From Chloroflexota bacterium (GTDB lineage Bacteria > Chloroflexota > Anaerolineae > Anaerolineales > UBA11579): a stretch of DNA of 5,796 nucleotides. Shown here one piece after another: positions 5,198-5,796 of this stretch. The stretch is taken from contig DNGN01000281.1 of the NCBI GenBank assembly GCA_003486225.1, positions 4,653 through 10,448 of the forward strand, written 5' to 3'. The position numbers were made by a program, and so were the translations under genes. The first letter of the stretch is position 1. The number at the start of each line of letters is the position of its first letter. The notes beneath the pieces were generated by a model. That model did no database searches, was not told where the DNA came from, and saw only the letters and a list, made by a program, of their open reading frames with translations.

Positions 5198-5796
5198 TAC
5201 GTTTCCGTGTCAATCACTGGATTGTTTAACTCGCCAGCATGGAGCTCGCGCGCCCTTCTTTGGGAAGGTAGAAAGCCTTCGGGCTGAATGATCATCATCA
5301 CGACCAGTAGAGCGCCAAAGGCAATGATGCGGAATTCACTGACACTGCGCAGAATTTCTGGCAGGCCGATCAAGGCAATCGCACCCAGTACCACTCCCTC
5401 AATACTGCCGATCCCGCCGATGATGATCAGTGAAAGCACATTGATCGAGACATCAAGGGCGAAGTTATCCGGGAAGATATTCACCTGACGGGACGCATAA
5501 AGGGCACCTCCCAAAGCGGCAAATGCCGCTCCAGATCCAAATGCCAGCAGTTTTATGGAAACCAGGTTGATCCCCATGGCTTCGGCTACATCCTCATCCT
5601 CTCGCAAGGCAACCCAAGCTCTTCCCAAACGAGAATCATGCATGCGCAGCGTGATAAACGTCACCAATACCCCCAGTCCCATCGCCAGGTACAAAATTCC
5701 TTTGGGGTTTCCCAGGTTAAGACCAAACAAAATCGGTGCGGGGATCTTCAGCACACCTCCCGGCCCTCCAGTGTAATCACGTAAGTTCAGCACTAA
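5197..5796 (-). CDS. livM: branched-chain amino acid ABC transporter permease LivM (5' end cut by the window)
   Basis: This is the C-terminal part of an inner-membrane permease of a LIV-type importer. The frame is open to the window edge: the codons at the edge read TTA GTG CTG AAC, giving LVLNLRDYTGGPGG, a stretch typical of the interior of LivM. The GTG at 5793 is therefore unlikely to be the true start. About 199 residues are visible, and LivM proteins usually run to 300 or more, so a large N-terminal portion is missing. Numbering from that GTG, the ATPase-contact loop is clear at about 57-96 (GRAWVALREDEDVAEAMG followed by KLLAFGSGAAFAALGGALYA). Hydrophobic segments lie at about 32-50, 81-100, 115-143 and 155-170, followed by a PEGF motif (171-174) and a polar tail. 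It is the first gene seen of livM-livG-livF. The second permease and the binding protein should lie beyond the window. Confidence 0.92.
   Translation of the reverse strand, partial: LVLNLRDYTGGPGGVLKIPAPILFGLNLGNPKGILYLAMGLGVLVTFITLRMHDSRLGRAWVALREDEDVAEAMGINLVSIKLLAFGSGAAFAALGGALYASRQVNIFPDNFALDVSINVLSLIIIGGIGSIEGVVLGAIALIGLPEILRSVSEFRIIAFGALLVVMMIIQPEGFLPSQRRARELHAGELNNPVIDTET

Noticed and set aside
5197..5793. GTG at 5793 as a true start giving a complete 198-residue permease
   Set aside because: The frame stays open to the window edge, and the upstream residues fit the interior of LivM. The protein would also lack its N-terminal membrane segments, so it is a gene cut by the window.

Overview
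The window looks like a piece of chromosome from a member of the Chloroflexota, most likely an Anaerolineae-type bacterium. This is an inference from protein style: a membrane-anchored amidase with a GHWG/CPDG version of the zinc site, an L,D-transpeptidase with a long (PTFTPTPT)n stalk, and the moderate GC content. It does not rest on any marker gene. I see no rRNA, tRNA, CRISPR array, insertion sequence, phage gene or origin, and no stretch over 300 bases lacks a gene.

Left half, plus strand (about 1-3024): a tightly packed three-gene cell-wall operon. It encodes a membrane-anchored N-acetylmuramoyl-L-alanine amidase (152-940), a membrane-anchored YkuD L,D-transpeptidase with a TPR-like N-terminal domain and a Pro/Thr stalk (937-1965), and a second YkuD L,D-transpeptidase with a twin-arginine signal and SH3-like domains (1965-2999). 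The genes are joined by ATGA and TGATG stop/start overlaps, so translation is probably coupled. All three proteins should act outside the membrane on peptidoglycan: one removes stem peptides and two form 3-3 cross-links or related bonds. A short open frame (76-165) with its own ribosome binding site precedes and overlaps the amidase start, and an inverted repeat (38-58) lies in the probable promoter region. An 11-bp perfect hairpin covers the last stop codon.

Middle (3025-3660): a probable promoter region, then a single-gene unit encoding an unrecognised 141-residue acidic protein (3149-3574). It ends at a strong bidirectional terminator (3607-3642).

Right half, minus strand (3663-5796): the distal end of a branched-chain amino acid (LIV-type) ABC transporter operon, transcribed livM (cut by the window edge), livG, livF. 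It converges on the same terminator. LivM would be one of two membrane permease subunits, with LivG and LivF as the paired ATPases. The other permease (livH) and the binding protein (livK) would be expected beyond position 5796.

I do not see a clear new system. The points most worth following are the compact amidase plus two-transpeptidase operon, the cytoplasmic TPR-like domain joined through a membrane segment to an external transpeptidase, the possible leader peptide, and the uncharacterised 141-residue protein.
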